This document shows, in pieces, positions 22,975 through 32,894 of a DNA stretch of 64,000 nt. The first letter of the stretch is position 1. Each line of letters begins with the position of its first letter. Under the pieces are notes generated by a model. That model was not told the origin of the DNA. It worked only from the letters and a program-made list of their open reading frames with translations, and did no database searches. The DNA is from Neoroseomonas eburnea (lineage in GTDB: Bacteria; Pseudomonadota; Alphaproteobacteria; Acetobacterales; Acetobacteraceae): positions 248,001 through 312,000 of the forward strand of contig NZ_JAAEDL010000001.1 in assembly GCF_018129005.1 (NCBI RefSeq), read 5' to 3'. The position numbers and the translations under genes are program-made.

Positions 22975-23003
22975 ATGTTGGGGCCCCGGGGCGCCCGCTC
23001 AAG
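22975..23003 (-). promoter_or_regulatory. sigma-32-like promoter of lon
   Basis: On the minus strand CTTGAG (23003-22998) and CCCCAACAT (22983-22975) are 14 bases apart, close to the known RpoH pattern CTTGAA-N13/14-CCCCAT. It lies about 75 bases upstream of lon. The -35 is part of a 12-base palindrome TCAAGATCTTGA. Confidence 0.5.
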
Positions 23004-23038
23004 ATCTTGACAGGGCGCCGTTGCGCGCCCCGCCGGGT

Positions 23039-24295
<1,257 letters not shown>

Positions 24296-24373
24296 GCGGT
24301 CTCCGTGTTCCCCGGAAGTGCGGGAAACTGCAACAAGAATGTAGCCCCCGAAGGCCCCGGGGAAAAGCGAAAG

Positions 24374-24389
24374 CCGCCCCGGAGGGCGG
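24374..24389 (-). terminator. terminator after clpP
   Basis: CCGCCC and GGGCGG pair with a four-base loop just past the clpP stop. On the minus strand a T-rich CTTTCGCTTTTC follows. It suggests at least partial separation of clpP and clpX transcription. Confidence 0.5.
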
Positions 24390-24395
24390 GCCCCG

Positions 24396-25043
24396 TCAAG
24401 TCTTTGCCGCCTCCGCGGCCGGCACCGGGCGCTGTTCGACGACGTGGTCGACCAGGCCGAAATCGCGGGCCTCCTCGGCCGACATGTAGCTGTCGCGGTC
24501 GAGCTTGCGCTCGATCGCCTCGATCGGCTGGGCGGTGTGCTTGACGTAGATCTCGTTCAGCCGCTGGCGCAGCTTCAGGATCTCGCGGGCCTGGATCTCG
24601 ATGTCGGCCGCCTGGCCCTGGGCGCCGCCGGAGGGCTGGTGGACCATGATCCGGCTGTTGGGCAGCGCGTAGCGCTTCCCATTGGCCCCGGCACAGAGCA
24701 GCAGCGACCCCATCGAGGCCGCCTGCCCGATGCAGACCGTGGAAACCGGGGAACGGATGTACTGCATGGTGTCGTACATCGCGAGCCCGGCCGATACCAC
24801 GCCGCCTGGAGAATTGATGTAGAAGGCGATGTCCTTCGAAGGGTTCTCGCTTTCCAGGAACAGCAGCTGGGCGCAGATCAGCGAAGAAACCTGATCGAAG
24901 ACAGGACCGGTGAGGAAGATGATCCGTTCCTTGAGCAGGCGCGAATAGATGTCGAATGCCCGTTCGCCCCGTGCCGTCTGCTCGACGACCATCGGCACCA
25001 GGGTGTTGTTGTAGACTTCGACCGGGTCACGATCCCGAAACAT
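24396..25043 (-). CDS. clpP: ClpP protease subunit
   Basis: The 215-residue serine peptidase forms the proteolytic chamber for ClpX and ClpA. The catalytic Ser is S110 in [11 protein letters not shown] and the His is H135 in [10 protein letters not shown]; the Asp lies in the [12 protein letters not shown] segment. [19 protein letters not shown] is the oxyanion-loop region. The N terminus ([20 protein letters not shown]) contains a short propeptide before the processing site. Confidence 0.97.
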   Translation of the reverse strand: MFRDRDPVEVYNNTLVPMVVEQTARGERAFDIYSRLLKERIIFLTGPVFDQVSSLICAQLLFLESENPSKDIAFYINSPGGVVSAGLAMYDTMQYIRSPVSTVCIGQAASMGSLLLCAGANGKRYALPNSRIMVHQPSGGAQGQAADIEIQAREILKLRQRLNEIYVKHTAQPIEAIERKLDRDSYMSAEEARDFGLVDHVVEQRPVPAAEAAKT

Positions 25044-25154
25044 GGCGCGTCCTTTCGTCCCGACGGTGCCGAATCAGCCCGCCGTCTTCATGGCGAATGT
25101 GGGGCATCCCCCGCGGCCGGGAAAGACCCGCCCGGCGATCCTTCCGGCCCCGCG

Positions 25155-25952
25155 TCAGACCGGCACCTCGATCCGCATCCCGTCGAAGCCCGGTTCCACT
25201 TCCGGCGGCAGGTTGGCGCGCAGCCAGTCATGGTCGAGGTCCGGGCTCATATGCGTCAGCACCGTCCGCCGCGGCCGCAGGCGCCCCACCCAGTCCAGGA
25301 CCTGGTCCAGGTTGGCGTGCACCTTGTGCGGCCGCCGCTGGAAGCATCCCACGATCCAGGTATCCAGGCCGTGAAGCTGCGCCAGGCTCTCCTCCGGCAG
25401 ATGCACGAGGTCCGTCGAATAGGCGAAGCCATCGATCCTGAAGCCGAGCGTATCCATCACCGCATGATCCTGGCGGAAGGTCTGCACCCGGTGCCCGGCC
25501 ATGGTCGCGGCATCCCCGGCACGCAGCGGCATCGGTTCCACTGCCGGCCGGTAGAAGATCGGCCCGGTCGAGGGCAGGAAGGCATAGTCGAAGCGCTGCT
25601 TCAGGATGGTCAGCGTCCGTTCCGTCCCGAAGGCCTCGAGCGGCCGCCCGGCGATGCGGTTGAGGATCCGCACCTCGTCCATGCCCATGATATGGTCGGC
25701 ATGGTCGTGGGTATAGAGGATCGCGTCCACGGTGGGTACGCCGCAGGCGAGCATCTGCGCCCGCAGATCGGGGCCGGTGTCCACCAGCAGCCGCCCGCCC
25801 CCGCCGCCTTCGACGACGATGGAAGACCGGGTCCGCCGGTTCAGCGGGTTCGCGGGATCGCAGGCGCCCCACCAGCCGCGCCCGTCCTCGCCCCCGATCT
25901 GAGGAACGCCGCCGGACCCGCCGCAGCCGAGAATGGTGACGGTCAGCCCCAT
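25155..25952 (-). CDS. metallo-beta-lactamase-fold hydrolase, PhnP/PqqB-like
   Basis: The 265-residue protein starts with TVTILGCGGSGGVPQIG, typical of the PhnP branch (cyclic phosphate phosphodiesterase-like). It contains the zinc motif THDHADH (about residues 81-87) with further ligands around YSTDLVHLP and VLTHMSPD. Substrate is unknown; relatives next to tatD and metG in Alphaproteobacteria are annotated only as MBL-fold hydrolases. It overlaps the preceding gene by 10 bases, so the two are probably co-translated. Confidence 0.85.
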   Translation of the reverse strand: MGLTVTILGCGGSGGVPQIGGEDGRGWWGACDPANPLNRRTRSSIVVEGGGGGRLLVDTGPDLRAQMLACGVPTVDAILYTHDHADHIMGMDEVRILNRIAGRPLEAFGTERTLTILKQRFDYAFLPSTGPIFYRPAVEPMPLRAGDAATMAGHRVQTFRQDHAVMDTLGFRIDGFAYSTDLVHLPEESLAQLHGLDTWIVGCFQRRPHKVHANLDQVLDWVGRLRPRRTVLTHMSPDLDHDWLRANLPPEVEPGFDGMRIEVPV

Positions 25953-27163
25953 GAGGATCCTTGGCCCACCCGGCCGGGTGCCCGTGCCATGGCCGCGATC
26001 GCGGCATGGACGGCCTGGTCCTCCAGCGCAAGCCGCGCCGGCAGGCCGGTCCGGAACCAGGCCATGTTGTGTTCCAGCAGGGGGCGCATCTCCCGCAGCA
26101 TCGCGGCCAGTTCCGACGCGGGCATGGCCATCAATCGATCGAACTCGGCGAGCACGGCATCCATCCGCAGGGCGGGATCCTCGATCGAATCGTAGTCTTC
26201 CCGAAGATACGGAGCGAAACTCCTGAAACCCAGGTCTCGCAGCAAGGCGAGGGTACCGGGCTGCCCTGCCACCAGCATCGGCTGCCCCACCACCAACGGC
26301 TTCAGGGACTTCTCCGTGAACCGCCGGATCGAAGGACCCACGAATTCGGATTCGGTCACCAGGGAGAAGGCGGTATCACGATACCACTCATCCTCCCAGC
26401 CGATGATGTAGTCCCTGCCGGGCGTCTCCGGCAGGGTGAGCGGAAGGGCGGGCCGCAGCGCCTGGAAGGCGGCCAGCCGCTCCGCATGCGTCCGCTGCCA
26501 GCGGGCAGGAACCCGTCCTTCGGGCGGGGCCCGGTGGGCGGAGACCAATCCCCGCGCGATCGCCCCACAGGCCTGCAGATGCCCGAGCACGACGATCCGA
26601 TGCGCGGCATAGCGATGGTTGAGGCACAGGAAGCGCGCGGCTGCCTCCTCCCCCGTCCAGTCGAGCGCGGCCGGCGCGCGATCGGCCGGAAGGCGCTGCG
26701 CCTGCCGGGCCATGCGGCGCAGCAGCGCATGCAGCGGCCGGACCTGGATCGGGTTGTCGACGCCCTGCTTTGCCGTCCAATCAAGATAATGTACCGCGTA
26801 GTTCATGTTCTGCGTCAATTTGATGCAGCGGCCACTGTCCACGCCCGCGGCGGCGAGCATCCTATGCAACTGCCCGGCGAGCTCGGCATCGAAGGCGCGC
26901 CCTTCCAGGGTGCTGTCCAGCACCAGGGCCGCCCCGCCCCGCAGCGCCGCCGCCGTCGCCGGATCGGCGAGCGCCTGGGCGAGGTTCGTGGGCAGGCGCT
27001 CGGTGAAGCCAGCTTCCACCGCGATGACCTCGGGCCCGTCGGATGCCGCGACCAGCGCATAGAGGTGCGGCAGGCCGGCCGCATGGCCGGTGAAGCCGCC
27101 ATGGGGGGCACGGGCATGCACCCTGATCGGCCGGTCTTCCGCGGGGCCGGCGCCCAGCCTCAC
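25943..27163 (-). CDS. uncharacterised protein with GT10-like glycosyltransferase motif
   Basis: The 406-residue soluble protein is not of a family I can name with certainty. Two blocks stand out: RFLCLNHRYAAHRIVVLGHL (about residues 178-197), and FTEKSLKPLVVGQPMLVAGQ (about residues 289-308) followed by PGTLALLRDLGFRSF. The second resembles the nucleotide-sugar-binding TEK-L segment of GT10 fucosyltransferases and related sequences of unknown function. A tail of helices follows. No signal peptide or membrane segment is seen. It starts with GTG overlapping the tatD stop (GTGA) and overlaps the hydrolase gene downstream, so it is coupled to housekeeping genes. Glycosyltransferase activity is inferred. 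Confidence 0.6.
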   Translation of the reverse strand: MRLGAGPAEDRPIRVHARAPHGGFTGHAAGLPHLYALVAASDGPEVIAVEAGFTERLPTNLAQALADPATAAALRGGAALVLDSTLEGRAFDAELAGQLHRMLAAAGVDSGRCIKLTQNMNYAVHYLDWTAKQGVDNPIQVRPLHALLRRMARQAQRLPADRAPAALDWTGEEAAARFLCLNHRYAAHRIVVLGHLQACGAIARGLVSAHRAPPEGRVPARWQRTHAERLAAFQALRPALPLTLPETPGRDYIIGWEDEWYRDTAFSLVTESEFVGPSIRRFTEKSLKPLVVGQPMLVAGQPGTLALLRDLGFRSFAPYLREDYDSIEDPALRMDAVLAEFDRLMAMPASELAAMLREMRPLLEHNMAWFRTGLPARLALEDQAVHAAIAAMARAPGRVGQGSSWG

Positions 27164-27939
27164 GCCGGGCGCGCCTTCCTGAACAGCCGGTGGAAATTGT
27201 CGGTGGTCAGCGCCTCCAGCTCGGCAATTCCCATCCCGCGCACCTCCGCCAGCACCTTGGCCGTGTGCGCCACCATCCCCGGCTCGCAGCGCTTGCCCCG
27301 GAAGGGGACGGGCGCGAGGTAGGGTGAATCCGTCTCCACCAGCAGCCTGTCCGCCGGCATGTCGCGGGCGATGTCGCGGATGTCCTGGCTCCTCGGAAAG
27401 GTCAGGATGCCCGAGAAGGAGACATATCCGCCCAGTTCCACCGACTTTTCAGCGAGTTCCCGTCCGCTGCTGAAGCAATGCAGGAGGAAGTCGAAATCAC
27501 CCCCCTGCTCCCGCTCCTGCCGCAGGATGGCGAGGATGTCCTCATCCGCCTGCCGCGCATGGATGGCGAGCGGCAGCCCGGCCAGCCGGGCGGCGCGTAT
27601 GTGGCGGCGGAAATTCTCCGCCTGCGCATCGCGCGGTGCCTTGTCATAGAAGTAGTCGAGGCCGCTCTCGCCGATGCCGATGATGCGCGGATGGTCGGCC
27701 TCGGCCGCGATCTCCTCCGGCGTGGGCAGCGGACCCTCCCCGGCATTGTGCGGGTGGATGCCGACCGTGCCCCAGACCTCGGGGAAGCGCTCGGTCAGTT
27801 CCTTGACCTTGGCGGCCTGGGACATGCGGACGCCGATGGTGACCAAGCGGCCCACCCCGGCCTCCCTGGCGCGGGCGATCACCTGCTCGATCTCGGCCTC
27901 GACATAGTAGTCGAGGTGGCAATGGCTATCGACGAGCAT
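27160..27939 (-). CDS. tatD: TatD-family metal-dependent hydrolase
   Basis: The 259-residue TIM-barrel hydrolase begins with MLVDSHCHLDYY, whose His pair binds metal. Other family motifs are GTVGIHPHNA (about residues 55-64), GESGLDYFYD (about residues 91-100), HARQADED, and VETDSPYLAPVPFRG near residue 203 with the metal Asp. TatD enzymes act as 3'-5' DNases or quality-control hydrolases. It starts 5 bases after the metG stop. Confidence 0.93.
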   Translation of the reverse strand: MLVDSHCHLDYYVEAEIEQVIARAREAGVGRLVTIGVRMSQAAKVKELTERFPEVWGTVGIHPHNAGEGPLPTPEEIAAEADHPRIIGIGESGLDYFYDKAPRDAQAENFRRHIRAARLAGLPLAIHARQADEDILAILRQEREQGGDFDFLLHCFSSGRELAEKSVELGGYVSFSGILTFPRSQDIRDIARDMPADRLLVETDSPYLAPVPFRGKRCEPGMVAHTAKVLAEVRGMGIAELEALTTDNFHRLFRKARPA

Positions 27940-27944
27940 CGGTC

Positions 27945-29519
27945 TCAGGCGGCCTTCGTCTCGATCTTGCGGAACAGCGGCGCCGGCGGCGGCAGGGGCG
28001 TGCCCCCCGGCAGCGGCGCCTCCAGCGCGGCGATGTCGCGCGCCTCGGCCGGCACCGCGAGCTGGTCGAGCAGCGCCGACATGGTTTCCGGCATGAAGGG
28101 CTGCAACAGCGTCGCCTGGCAGCGCAGGGCGGTGTGCAGGTGCCGCAGCACCGCGGCCATCCGCACCGGATCGGTCTTCTTCAGCGCCCAGGGGGCCTCC
28201 TGGGTGATGTAACCATTAGCGTCCCGCACCGAGGCCATGATCGCCTCCAGCGCCAGGTGGAATTCCTGGCGGTCCAGCCGGTCCCGCACCTGGCCCGGCA
28301 GGGCCTGCACGCCGGCCAGCAGCGCGCCGCCGACCGCGGCATCGCCTTCGGCCGGCAGCTTCCCCTCGCAGTTCCGCTGGATCAGCGAGAGGGTCCGGTT
28401 GGCGAGGTTCCCCAGCGCATCCGCCAGTTCCCCGTTCAGCCGGTTGATCAGGGCCTTGCGGGAAAAGTCTCCGTCCTGTCCGAAGGGCACTTCCCGCAGC
28501 AGGAAGTAGCGCACGGGGTCGAGCCCGTACTCCTCCACCAGCGTCACCGGATCGATCACATTGCCCAGCGACTTGCTGATCTTCTGGCCCTCGTTCGTCC
28601 ACCAGCCATGGGCGAAGACGCGCTTCGCCGCCGGCAGCCCCGCCGCGAGCAGCATCGCCGGCCAGTAGATCGTGTGGAAGCGGACGATGTCCTTGCCCAC
28701 GAAATGCACATCCGCCGGCCAGAAGGCCCAGCGCGGGTTCGACGTGTCGGGATAGCCCGCGGCCGTGATGTAGTTCGTCAGGGCGTCGACCCAGACATAC
28801 ATCACGTGCTTCTCGTCCCCCGGCACCTTCACCCCCCAGGTGAAGGAGGTGCGCGAGACGGAAAGATCGAGCTTCGGGGATCCTTCGCCGAATTCCCTGA
28901 GACCCTGCGCGACGAAGGCGCGGACCTCGTTGCGGCGGCTTTCCGGCTCGATGTCGATGCGCTCCGGATGCCCTTCCGGCAGGTCGTAGCGGCGCAGCAG
29001 TTCCGGCAGCCACTTCGACAGGCGGAAGAAGTAGGAGGGTTCCTTCACCCACTCCACCGGTGCACCGGTCGGTGCATACCTCACGCCGTCGCGTTCGGTC
29101 AGCTCGTCCGGGCCGTAGAATGCTTCATCGCGAACCGCGTACCAGCCTTCGTAGTCACCGAGGTAGATCTCGCCGCGCTCCGCCAGCACCTTCCACAGCG
29201 CGACGCAGGCCGCCTTGTGGCGCGGCTCGGTCGTGCGGATGAAGTCGTCGTTGGAGAAGCCCATCGTGACGGTCAGGTCGCGGAAGGCCTGGCTGACGCG
29301 GTCGGTGAAGGCCTGCGGGTCCTCCCCCGCGTCCTTCGCCGCCTTCTCCACCTTCTGTCCGTGCTCGTCCGTGCCGGTCAGGAAGAAGACCTCGTGCCCG
29401 TCCAGCCGCCTGAAGCGCGCCAGCACATCGGTCGCGAGCGAGGTGTAGGCATGCCCGATATGGGGCTTGTCGTTGACGTAGTAGATCGGGGTCGTGAGGT
29501 AGGTTCTGGGCTTCGCCAT
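27945..29519 (-). CDS. metG: methionine--tRNA ligase
   Basis: The 524-residue class I synthetase charges tRNA-Met. The HIGH motif appears as HIGHAY at residues 21-26 and KMSKS as KISKS near residue 311; TGTDEHGQK is the methionine-site region. The connective domain lacks the zinc-binding Cys pairs, so it belongs to the shorter zinc-free group, and there is no C-terminal EMAP-like tRNA-binding domain. A 16-base palindrome (29525-29540) lies just upstream of the start. Confidence 0.96.
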   Translation of the reverse strand: MAKPRTYLTTPIYYVNDKPHIGHAYTSLATDVLARFRRLDGHEVFFLTGTDEHGQKVEKAAKDAGEDPQAFTDRVSQAFRDLTVTMGFSNDDFIRTTEPRHKAACVALWKVLAERGEIYLGDYEGWYAVRDEAFYGPDELTERDGVRYAPTGAPVEWVKEPSYFFRLSKWLPELLRRYDLPEGHPERIDIEPESRRNEVRAFVAQGLREFGEGSPKLDLSVSRTSFTWGVKVPGDEKHVMYVWVDALTNYITAAGYPDTSNPRWAFWPADVHFVGKDIVRFHTIYWPAMLLAAGLPAAKRVFAHGWWTNEGQKISKSLGNVIDPVTLVEEYGLDPVRYFLLREVPFGQDGDFSRKALINRLNGELADALGNLANRTLSLIQRNCEGKLPAEGDAAVGGALLAGVQALPGQVRDRLDRQEFHLALEAIMASVRDANGYITQEAPWALKKTDPVRMAAVLRHLHTALRCQATLLQPFMPETMSALLDQLAVPAEARDIAALEAPLPGGTPLPPPAPLFRKIETKAA

Positions 29520-29652
29520 CGCTGTCCGGTCCGGACCGGAGAGCTTCCGCTCTGCCCCTGCAGGCCGGCGCCGCTCCGGAACATTGTCTTGTCGCGCTTC
29601 CCTGGTCGTCAGGCGCGCCCGCCCGACCCGAAAACGCTCCGCAGCGCTCCGC

Positions 29653-30660
29653 TCAGGGTCGCGCGAGCCAGGAAAGGCCCGTCAGCACGGCCTGCTTGCG
29701 GTCGAGATTCAACCGCTCGGTGTCGTCCGCGAGGTGGCCGAGCCTATCCCACAGCGCGGCCCACACGGCAAGCGGATGGCGGGCGAGCCAGGGCGGCGCC
29801 GGCCTGCCGCGCGCGGCCTCGCGCAGCGCCGCGGCGATCGCCCCCCGCAACAGCCCCATGAAGATGCCGAAGGCGCCCCCCGTGCGGTCGAAGGCAAGCC
29901 GGTCGGCCAGTGCATGGTCACGCGGCGGCTCGGGCATCTGCAGCGCGTCAAGCGTCGTCTCCACCATCGCCTGCAGTTCGAGGCCGCCGGCCTCGACCAG
30001 CGCCACCGCGCGCCCCGGCGAGCCCTGCGCCACCGTCGCCAGCCGCTCGCGCTCGCCCCTCGGCATGTCGGGCAGCAACCGGGCGAGCAGTTGCGCCATC
30101 TCCGCCGGTGGCAGCGGGTTGAGGTCGAGCCGCCGGCAGCGGCTCCGAATCGTCGGCAGCAACCGCTGCGGCGCCGAGCAGACCACCAGCAGCACCGTCT
30201 TCGGCGGTGGTTCCTCCAGCGTCTTGAGCAGCGTGTTCTGCACCGCCGCCTGGTCGGCGCGCTCCGCCTCGTCCAGCACGACCACGCGCCAGCCGCCCTC
30301 GGCGGCGGTCTGGGTCAGGAAGCGCACGGCCTCCCGCGCATCCTCGACGCGCAGGATGCGCTTGGTGCCGCGCTCGCCGGTGTTCGGTTCGAGCGTGAAG
30401 CAGTCGGCATGGGTGTCGGCGGCGACGCGGCGGAAGACAGCGCTCGACGGGTCCACGAAGAGCGGCGGGGCGCCCGCCGGCATCCCTGCCAGCAGCCAGC
30501 GCGCGAAGCGCCATGCGAGCGTCGCCTTGCCGATGCCGGGCGGGCCGCAGAACAGCCAGGCATGATGCAGGCGGCCGGACCGGGCGGCGGCCTCCAGGGT
30601 GCGGGCAGCGTCCTCGTGGCCGACGAGATCAGGGTTGGCGCGCGGTTCCGGCGCGGTCAT
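29653..30660 (-). CDS. holB: DNA polymerase III subunit delta'
   Basis: The 335-residue clamp-loader subunit has an AAA+ core with GPPGIGKATLAWRFA near residue 40. The Walker A residue after Lys is Ala instead of Thr or Ser, which fits delta' being a non-ATPase stator. The sensor segment IRSRCRRLDLNPL (about residues 177-189) is normal. The zinc Cys cluster of E. coli HolB is absent. The ATG at 30660 gives the start MTAPEPRANPDLVGHEDAA; the frame upstream runs through repeat DNA and was rejected. Neighbours tmk and metG form the common tmk-holB-metG-tatD order. Confidence 0.93.
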   Translation of the reverse strand: MTAPEPRANPDLVGHEDAARTLEAAARSGRLHHAWLFCGPPGIGKATLAWRFARWLLAGMPAGAPPLFVDPSSAVFRRVAADTHADCFTLEPNTGERGTKRILRVEDAREAVRFLTQTAAEGGWRVVVLDEAERADQAAVQNTLLKTLEEPPPKTVLLVVCSAPQRLLPTIRSRCRRLDLNPLPPAEMAQLLARLLPDMPRGERERLATVAQGSPGRAVALVEAGGLELQAMVETTLDALQMPEPPRDHALADRLAFDRTGGAFGIFMGLLRGAIAAALREAARGRPAPPWLARHPLAVWAALWDRLGHLADDTERLNLDRKQAVLTGLSWLARP

Positions 30661-30703
30661 GGCATGACCGGGATGGCTGGCGCGCCGGTCCTCGATGAAG
30701 GCC

Positions 30704-30760
30704 GCAGGGGCCTTGCCCCTCCGCACCACCCCACCAAAGGCCGGAAGGCCTCTGGGAACC
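30704..30760 (-). repeat. dispersed repeat A, copy 2
   Basis: Read on the minus strand it runs GGTTCCCAGAGGCCTTCC, GGCCTTTGGTGGGGTGGTGC, GGAGGGGCAAGGCCCC, matching copies at 30868-30926 and 60471-60529. It makes an inverted pair with copy 3. Confidence 0.65.
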
Positions 30761-30867
30761 ATGACCTGGCGCCGGACGGGAAGGCCATTCCGGACCGGCA
30801 CGGCCCGCGTCGTGCGCGGGGGCGGGCTTCGACGCTCCTTCCGACCCTGCCGCGCGGTGCCAGGTGA

Positions 30868-30926
30868 CGGTTCCCAAAGGCCTTTCGGCCTTTGGCGGGG
30901 TGGCTTGGAGGGGCAGAGCCCCTCCA
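30868..30926 (+). repeat. dispersed repeat A, copy 3
   Basis: Runs GGTTCCCAAAGGCCTTTC, GGCCTTTGGCGGGGTGGC, then GGAGGGGCAGAGCCCCTCC, the last being a small hairpin. It is the inverse partner of copy 2. Confidence 0.65.
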
Positions 30927-30985
30927 ATACCCTCGCCGATCGCCGAGCCGACGCAGCGCCGCCCCTCCTCGCAACCGCCGCACCA

Positions 30986-31612
30986 TCACAGCCTTGCCCC
31001 GACGCGCTCGCGCAGCAGCCCGACCATGTCGTCAAACACCACATCCGCCGCGCGCGACGCGTCCACCACCGCGCAACGCGCGGGCTCGGCGGCCGCGATC
31101 GCCAGGAAGCCCTCGCGGACGCGCGCATGGAACGCCTCGTCCATCCGCTCGTAGCGATCGGCGCCGCTGCGTGCCGCCGCGCGCGCCATCCCCGCCGCCA
31201 CCGGCAGGTCCAGCACCAGCGTCACGTCCGGCGCGAATCCTTCGAGCGCCACCTCCGCCAGCCGCGCCCAGACCTCGCGCTTCAGACCCTGCGCGCCCTG
31301 GTAGGCGAGCGTCGAATCCGCGAAGCGGTCGCACACCACCCAGCCGCCGGATTCGAGGAACGGCCGGATCGTGCCGACCAGGTGTTCCCGCCGCGCGGCG
31401 AAATGCAGCATCGCCTCCGCCACGCTGTCCCACGGCCCATGGCCGAGCAGCAGGTCGCGAATGCGCTCGGCCCCCGGGGTGCCGCCCGGCTCGCGGGTGC
31501 GCAGCACCGGCAGGCCCGCCGCCGCCAGCGCCGCGGCCAGCCGCTTCGCCTGGGTGGACTTCCCCGCCCCCTCCCCGCCTTCGAGGGTGATGAACCTGCC
31601 GCGTTGCGTCAT
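30986..31612 (-). CDS. tmk: thymidylate kinase
   Basis: The 208-residue enzyme phosphorylates dTMP to dTDP. The P-loop LEGGEGAGKSTQAKRL (about residues 9-24), the DRF-type motif VCDRFADSTLAYQGAQG (about residues 91-107) and the lid region around GADRYERMD are present. The ATG at 31612 fits the family start (MTQRGRFITLEGG); the longer frame upstream has no similarity. It is upstream of holB, the usual order, but separated by repeats. Confidence 0.95.
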   Translation of the reverse strand: MTQRGRFITLEGGEGAGKSTQAKRLAAALAAAGLPVLRTREPGGTPGAERIRDLLLGHGPWDSVAEAMLHFAARREHLVGTIRPFLESGGWVVCDRFADSTLAYQGAQGLKREVWARLAEVALEGFAPDVTLVLDLPVAAGMARAAARSGADRYERMDEAFHARVREGFLAIAAAEPARCAVVDASRAADVVFDDMVGLLRERVGARL

Positions 31613-31655
31613 GCCGCGAGGATCGCCCGCTCCGCCTCCGGACGGAAGCCGCCAC

Positions 31656-32864
31656 TCAGGAGCCGAAGACCCAGCGCCCGACCACCGCGGGGATGCGGGA
31701 GACGATACCGAGCCGCTCGACATCCGCCCCGGCCATGAGCGGTATGGTCATCTCCGGCACGCCCTGCCCGCCCACCAGCATTTCGCCGATCTGCTGGCCG
31801 CGCGCCACCGGCGCGGTCAGCGGCGACTGGTAGCGCAGCCGCACCTGGAGGTTGCGCCGCCACTGGCGCGGCAGGGTCAGCACCAGGTCGCGCCCGCCGA
31901 CCATCGGCACCTTCGACCGCTCGCCGAGATAGACCGGCACGTCCTCGATCGTGTCCTGGGCACGGAACAGCACCACCGCCTCGAACTCGCGGAAGGCCCA
32001 TTCCATCAGGCGCTCGCTCTCCTCGGCACGGGCGCGCATGGAGGTGAGCCCGTTGACCACCAGGATGACGCGGCGGTCGCCGCGCCTGGCGCTGCCGGTC
32101 AGGCCGTAGCCCGCTTCCTCCGTGTGGCCGGTCTTGAGCCCATCGGCCCCGGCAACGCGCGCCAGCAGCGGGTTGCGGTTCTCCTGGGTGATGTTGTTGA
32201 AGCGGAAGGAGCGCTCGTTGTAGTAGCTGTAGTAGTCGGGGAAATCGGTGATGATGCGCCGCGCGAGGATCCCGAGGTCGCGCGCGGTCATCCGGTGCTC
32301 GGGGTCCGGCCATCCGGTCGCGTTGCGGAACGTGCTGTTCTGCAGGCCGATCCGCCGCCCGGTTTCGTTCAGCAATTCTGCGAACTGGGTCTCGCTGCCG
32401 CTGATCGCCTCGGCGAGCACGATGCAGGCGTCGTTGCCCGACTGCACGATGACGCCGCGGATCAGGTCCTCGACCCGGATCTGGGACCCGAGGTCGACGA
32501 ACATCTTGGAGCCGCCCATGCGCCAGGCGCGCTCGCTCACCGGCAGCGACTGGTCGAGCTGCAGCCGCCCGGCCTTCAACTGCTCGAAGACCACGTACAT
32601 GGTCATCAGCTTGGACATGGAGGAAGGCGGCATCCGCTCGTCCGCGTTCTTCTCGAGCAGCACCGCGCCGGTGGCGAAGTCGATGACCAGCGCCTGCCGC
32701 GCCGCCACGTCGAGCGGGCCGAGCGGCGTATCGGCCGGCGCGCCGGGCGGGCGCGCTGGGGCGGCCGGCCGGCGCGGCTGGCGTTGTGCCAGAGCGGGGG
32801 CCGGCAGCGCCGGCGCCAGCACCGCCACGACGGCGCCACCCAGCAGGGCTCGGCGATCGGTCAT
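31656..32864 (-). CDS. dacC: D-alanyl-D-alanine carboxypeptidase (PBP5/6 type)
   Basis: The 402-residue penicillin-binding protein trims the terminal D-Ala from peptidoglycan peptides. It has a signal peptide with RR at residues 4-5, possibly Tat-type, ending at about residue 26 (ALAQ). The peptidase S11 active-site motifs are SMSK (about residues 82-85, SxxK), SGN in VQSGNDACIVLAE (about residue 143) and KTG in LKTGHTEEAGYG (about residue 244). A C-terminal beta domain (residues about 300-400) follows. Which dac paralogue it is cannot be fixed from this window. It is followed by tmk and preceded by two other cell-wall genes. Confidence 0.92.
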   Translation of the reverse strand: MTDRRALLGGAVVAVLAPALPAPALAQRQPRRPAAPARPPGAPADTPLGPLDVAARQALVIDFATGAVLLEKNADERMPPSSMSKLMTMYVVFEQLKAGRLQLDQSLPVSERAWRMGGSKMFVDLGSQIRVEDLIRGVIVQSGNDACIVLAEAISGSETQFAELLNETGRRIGLQNSTFRNATGWPDPEHRMTARDLGILARRIITDFPDYYSYYNERSFRFNNITQENRNPLLARVAGADGLKTGHTEEAGYGLTGSARRGDRRVILVVNGLTSMRARAEESERLMEWAFREFEAVVLFRAQDTIEDVPVYLGERSKVPMVGGRDLVLTLPRQWRRNLQVRLRYQSPLTAPVARGQQIGEMLVGGQGVPEMTIPLMAGADVERLGIVSRIPAVVGRWVFGS

Positions 32865-32894
32865 GTCCGCAACTCCCTCGAATCGGCGGCCATG

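Larger units (their letters stand above)
30661..30985. other. repeat-bearing gap between tmk and holB
   Basis: This 325-base gap holds two copies of repeat A facing each other (30704-30760 and 30868-30926) about 107 bases apart. I see no gene. A transcript from tmk to holB would form a very large stem-loop here. Confidence 0.6.

Noticed and set aside
24299-24373. Possible promoter between clpP and clpX
   Set aside because: No -35/-10 pair with acceptable spacing was found.
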